Source: Desulfobacula sp.
GTDB lineage: Bacteria; Desulfobacterota; Desulfobacteria; Desulfobacterales; Desulfobacteraceae
Length of the DNA: 8,343 nucleotides
NCBI GenBank assembly: GCA_027858355.1
Contig: JAQICW010000175.1
Span: forward strand, 1 to 8,343
Direction of reading: 5' to 3'
Shown: piece by piece, positions 5,628-8,343 of the stretch
How the letters are laid out: each line of letters begins with the position of its first letter
Numbering within the stretch: the stretch's first letter is position 1
Notes under the pieces: generated by a model
What the model saw: only the letters and a program-made list of their open reading frames with translations
What the model was told of the DNA's origin: nothing
Databases searched by the model: none
Made by a program: the position numbers and the translations under genes

Positions 5628-6854
5628 TCATTCAGGCAATAGATTAGATTTTTTTTCCTCAGAAGATTTATCACTTTGAATTAATTTTGGCCGATTTTCA
5701 AATGTCAACTCAATCCTTGTAGGACTGATATTTACAACATCAATCCTGTCATTGGGCAGGGTTAAATTTCCTGTATTAATACTATAAAAAGTCGTGCCAA
5801 GTCGTGCCGAAAACAGATCAATAGAAGTAAGGACATTGTTTTTATTTAACAGACTGACATCTTTTCTAAGCCCTCGGAAGGTAATGGAAATTTTAGGGTC
5901 CTTTGGCTGGGATACCATAAGTTCTGTTGGAATATTTTTAAAATTAAGGGGCAGATCGATTTTTTTTTCAAAATTCTGTTGCCCTGCAAGGACCATCCAC
6001 AGAATAAAAACCAATGTAAAAACAGCTGCCTTTATTTTATACCGCCTGGTAAACCAGGATTTAATTTTTTCTTTAATACTTGTATGCACCTCTTTTTGAA
6101 CAAGTATAACATCCTCAATAATCATGGACAATTCTTTTTGATCTTTTACCTTTTGGAGTTCCTGGTCCCCGACAAATGATATTTCCCCTCTTTCCTCTGA
6201 AATAATCATTACCCAGGCATCGCATTGTTCAGTCAACCCCAGGGCTGCCCTATGCCTTGTTCCCCATTCCTGGGGAAGATCCTCCCTTGCAGACAAGGGC
6301 AGATAGCAGGATGTTTTTAAGATTTTCCCCTTGGAAATAAGGACAGCACCATCATGCAGAGGTGATTCTTTATAAAAAATGGAATTCAATATTTCAGGCT
6401 GGGGATCACATTCCATAGAAATCCCTTTGGTGATCAAATCAAACACCAGGTCTGTTCTTTCAAAAATAATGAGTGCGCCAATTTTTTTTGCTGCGGCATC
6501 AAAGGCCCAGTCGGCAAACTCAGCTATCCAGGTATCCTTAGCAGAACCATGTTTCAATCCAAAGGTTTTCAGAGGATTAAACCGCTCAAGCATCTGCCTG
6601 ATTTCTTTTTGAAACAGTATAATCAAAAGGATAACAAAAACCTGCCATAAAATCTGAAATACCCAGGTGGTCAAAAAAAGACCTCCGGCTTTGGCAACAA
6701 TAAAAATCCCGCTTAAAAGGACAATACCAATCAGAGCTTTAAAGGCTTTGGTGCCCCAGAACCATATATAAAGCTGATAGGAAACCATAGATATAAACAA
6801 AATATCAAGAACATCCGGCAACCCGATATTCGACAATATGGCAAGCAAATTCAT
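5628..6854 (-). CDS. cdaA: Membrane diadenylate cyclase (CdaA/DacA type) fused to a C-terminal YbbR-like domain
   Basis: This enzyme makes cyclic di-AMP from two ATP at the cytoplasmic face of the inner membrane. Three N-terminal membrane helices (~12-33, 40-60, 64-82) precede a DAC domain (~105-235) with the catalytic signatures H167-D168-G169-A170 (SPLHDGAVL) and G198-T-R-H-R202 (GTRHRAALGL), both intact. A further helix (~274-291) then leads to an extracytoplasmic domain (~297-387) with YbbR-like character: IDLPLNFKNIP...ISITFRGLR...INTGNLTLP...ISPTRIELTFE. In Firmicutes, CdaA (~273 residues) and the YbbR-repeat regulator CdaR are separate neighbouring genes; here one polypeptide of 408 residues appears to join the cyclase with one YbbR-type unit. 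The start at 6854 has a modest upstream GAGAAAGTAGGA on the minus strand. The gene converges on hgcB with a 58-base gap and diverges from the oxidoreductase gene, so it is transcribed separately from both. It stops at TGA, taken as a true stop because no SECIS-like loop follows. Confidence 0.9.
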   Translation of the reverse strand: MNLLAILSNIGLPDVLDILFISMVSYQLYIWFWGTKAFKALIGIVLLSGIFIVAKAGGLFLTTWVFQILWQVFVILLIILFQKEIRQMLERFNPLKTFGLKHGSAKDTWIAEFADWAFDAAAKKIGALIIFERTDLVFDLITKGISMECDPQPEILNSIFYKESPLHDGAVLISKGKILKTSCYLPLSAREDLPQEWGTRHRAALGLTEQCDAWVMIISEERGEISFVGDQELQKVKDQKELSMIIEDVILVQKEVHTSIKEKIKSWFTRRYKIKAAVFTLVFILWMVLAGQQNFEKKIDLPLNFKNIPTELMVSQPKDPKISITFRGLRKDVSLLNKNNVLTSIDLFSARLGTTFYSINTGNLTLPNDRIDVVNISPTRIELTFENRPKLIQSDKSSEEKKSNLLPE

Positions 6855-6888
6855 GATCCTACTTTCTCATGTTTGATTTTGCAATTTA

Positions 6889-6936
6889 ATATTTCATTCA
6901 CCATTCACCATTCACCATTCACCATTAATGAAATAT
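6889..6936. repeat. CATTCAC heptad tandem array enclosed by a perfect 10-bp inverted repeat
   Basis: Four full copies of CATTCAC plus a partial CATT run from 6895 to 6926. The left arm ATATTTCATT (6889-6898) is the exact reverse complement of AATGAAATAT (6927-6936), so the array would form the loop of a hairpin. It sits in the 254-base intergenic region (6855-7108) between divergent genes. Heptanucleotide arrays of this kind are scattered in some bacterial genomes; whether this one is a mobile or regulatory repeat cannot be told from one copy. I see nothing else firm in the region except the inverted repeat near 7040. Confidence 0.75.
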
Positions 6937-7039
6937 CTGCTGGTAATGATTCATTTATTTGTAAACCAAAAAAGCTGATTTGTATATATTAAATTTTTAC
7001 CCGCCCAAACCAATTCATCAATACAATAAAGCTTTACGT

Positions 7040-7060
7040 TAATAACACAAAGCGTTATTA
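7040..7060 (+). promoter_or_regulatory. Inverted repeat, possible operator upstream of the oxidoreductase gene
   Basis: TAATAAC (7040-7046) and GTTATTA (7054-7060) form a perfect 7-bp inverted repeat with a 7-base spacer. A -10-like TATATT (7059-7064) overlaps its right edge, but no good -35 lies at normal spacing. The dyad is 49 bases before ATG 7109. A regulator-binding site is plausible; a chance AT-rich dyad is also possible. Confidence 0.3.
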
Positions 7061-7108
7061 TATTTGCATGATAAAATTCTTTAAAAACAAATGATGGTTT
7101 GAATAAAT

Positions 7109-8343
7109 ATGTACGGATGGACCGGCAATATACTGCATTTAGATCTGACAAAAAAAAATATTGAGATTGAAAAACCCCGTCTTGATATCTTAAACCAATA
7201 TGTCGGTGGCAAAGGATTTGGCGGGCGTTATTTGAGGGAGTGCGCAACCCTGCCCTGGGACCACCCCGACATGGTGATCTGTATATTTGCAGGTCCTTTT
7301 GCGGCAAGCATCTCCCCTACATCAGGGCGGGCTCATATTCTTTCAAAATCCCCACTCACAGGGCTTGTGGGAGATTCATCCGTTGGCGGAAAGCTTGCCA
7401 CCCGGCTGAAAAGGGCTGGCTGGGACGGTATTGTCATCACAGGCAAAAGCAAGACACCTGTTGGCATTACCATAAAGGATAATCTTGTAGAGTTTAAAGA
7501 TGTCAAAGGATTATGGGGGCTTGATACAGATACTGTCCACAAACAGATCAGACCGGGGAATGCATCTTTAGCATGCATTGGCCCTGCTGCTGAAAATGGT
7601 GTCCGATATGCCAGTATAATTGTGGACCGCTATTTTGCTGCCGGCAGAAGCGGGCTAGGACTTTGTCTTGCCAAAAAAAAAATCAAATATCTCCTGATAG
7701 ACGGCACAGGCCATTGTAAAGTACAAAACCCTAAAAAGCTTAAAGAAGCAAGGGAAGACATCTTAAGACTTACAGCTGCCTCCCCGGCACTGATGGGCCA
7801 GTTCGGCTTTACCTGCCTTGGTACTGGGGCCGTATATGATCTCATGGACAACCGCCGGATGATGCCCACAGATAATTTTCAACGTACCCGTTTTGAACCT
7901 GCATCAAAACTCAATGCAGCCGCCTATACAAAAAGTTATTCAACCAAAAAACACGGGTGTCTTGGCTGTCATATCCTCTGCAAAAAAATAGGGACAAAAA
8001 ACAAAACATCCATTGCCATGCCGGAGTTTGAGACCATGTCCCATTTTACAGCTTTAATCGGTTGCATGGATACCGAGCTTGTCGTAAAAGCCAATGAACT
8101 ATGCAATCATCTTGGGATGGATACCATATCAGCTGCTTCTACCCTGGCTTGCAGACGTGAAATAACCGGGCTTAATTATACTTCAGACACAGTTTTATCA
8201 CTTTTAAAGGATATTGCGTTTGGAAAAGGTGAAGGAAAACTCCTTGCCCTGGGGGCAAAACTATATGCAAAAAAAATGGGCAACCCTCAGGCTGCCATGG
8301 CTGTCAAAGGGATGGAACTTCCGGCCTATGATCCCAGAGGAGC
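7109..8343 (+). CDS. Aldehyde:ferredoxin oxidoreductase family protein (tungsten-bispyranopterin), 3' end missing
   Basis: Family members oxidise aldehydes to acids with ferredoxin as electron acceptor, using a tungsten-bispyranopterin and one [4Fe-4S] cluster, in the cytoplasm. The first 411 residues of an expected ~600 are present and open at the right edge. MYGWTGNILHLDLT, GGKGFGGRYL, FAGPFAASISPTSGR and SKSPLTG match the N-terminal AOR domain. C284-x2-C287-x3-C291 supplies three cluster ligands, aligning with Cys288/291/295 of the Pyrococcus enzyme; the fourth lies outside the window. PEFETMSH and ANELCNHLGMDTIS follow, and E403-LPAYDPRG-411 is the conserved pterin-binding segment. Some positions differ from the usual pattern: AAGRSGLGLCLAKKKIK stands where most enzymes have AAGRGGLGAVMGSKNLK, and HFTALIGCMD replaces the common LLGxNLGI. 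It may therefore be a divergent subfamily with an unknown substrate. The start codon lacks a good SD; ATG 7091 is in frame but blocked by TGA at 7100-7102. No ferredoxin or moaD-like partner is visible. Confidence 0.92.
   Translation, partial: MYGWTGNILHLDLTKKNIEIEKPRLDILNQYVGGKGFGGRYLRECATLPWDHPDMVICIFAGPFAASISPTSGRAHILSKSPLTGLVGDSSVGGKLATRLKRAGWDGIVITGKSKTPVGITIKDNLVEFKDVKGLWGLDTDTVHKQIRPGNASLACIGPAAENGVRYASIIVDRYFAAGRSGLGLCLAKKKIKYLLIDGTGHCKVQNPKKLKEAREDILRLTAASPALMGQFGFTCLGTGAVYDLMDNRRMMPTDNFQRTRFEPASKLNAAAYTKSYSTKKHGCLGCHILCKKIGTKNKTSIAMPEFETMSHFTALIGCMDTELVVKANELCNHLGMDTISAASTLACRREITGLNYTSDTVLSLLKDIAFGKGEGKLLALGAKLYAKKMGNPQAAMAVKGMELPAYDPRG

Noticed and set aside
5626..5630. TGA ending the diadenylate cyclase gene as a second selenocysteine codon
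   Set aside because: No AGGUCU-like hairpin follows on the minus strand, the frame beyond has no family-like sequence, and the product is already complete at 408 residues.
5789..5808. Tandem 10-bp duplication AAGTCGTGCC inside the cyclase gene
   Set aside because: It is short and the reading frame is intact across it with a plausible YbbR-like sequence, so it is probably chance rather than a recent insertion.
6895..6926. Heptad array as a CRISPR
   Set aside because: The repeat unit is 7 bp with no spacers, and no cas genes are present.
6951..7307. Minus-strand 118-codon ORF opposite the start of the oxidoreductase gene
   Set aside because: It overlaps the well-supported plus-strand oxidoreductase N-terminus and its translation shows no recognisable domain; it is a shadow frame.

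Overview
The window looks like a chromosomal stretch of a strictly anaerobic, moderately AT-rich Desulfobacterales-type deltaproteobacterium. This is inferred from gene content: an hgcA-hgcB mercury-methylation pair, a tungsten-type aldehyde:ferredoxin oxidoreductase, a radical SAM enzyme and apparent selenocysteine use. No 16S or other taxonomic marker is present, so the assignment is tentative.

Layout. Bases 1-254 hold the C-terminal end of an oligopeptide/nickel-type ABC transporter ATPase. It is followed closely by a 410-residue radical SAM protein (297-1529), whose start overlaps the stop of a possible five-codon leader ORF. A 135-base gap carries a small hairpin and a TTGACA-type promoter. 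A 789-residue GAF-domain protein (1665-4034) follows, then hgcA (4111-5256) and hgcB (5279-5569), all on the plus strand with short gaps, so they are probably one transcript. Converging on hgcB from the minus strand is a membrane diadenylate cyclase fused to a YbbR-type domain (5628-6854). A 254-base intergenic region with a CATTCAC heptad array inside a perfect 10-bp inverted repeat separates it from a divergent aldehyde:ferredoxin oxidoreductase family gene (7109 to the right edge, incomplete).

The main discovery is in hgcB. Read conventionally, hgcB stops at TGA 5495-5497 after 72 residues and lacks the C-terminal tail and cysteine pair of the family. That TGA is codon 73, exactly where HgcB carries its essential conserved cysteine (Gly-Val-Gly-Cys-Ala-Ala). 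The same frame continues with family-like sequence (AAYII, then a Cys-Cys terminus) to a second TGA at 5567-5569, giving 96 residues, within one of the 95 I recall for the characterised protein. Immediately downstream of the TGA is a hairpin with the apical loop AGGUCU, identical as I recall to the E. coli fdhF SECIS loop and at almost the same distance from the UGA. The window therefore appears to encode a selenoprotein HgcB with Sec in place of the mercury-relevant Cys73.

Working model. HgcA is a corrinoid-binding membrane protein that transfers a methyl group to Hg(II). HgcB is the two-cluster ferredoxin that reduces the corrinoid and is thought to deliver Hg(II). Selenolate binds mercury more tightly than thiolate, so a Sec73 HgcB could alter mercury capture or hand-off; this is inference. 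The GAF protein upstream could be a sensor or accessory factor, but no direct evidence ties it to methylation.
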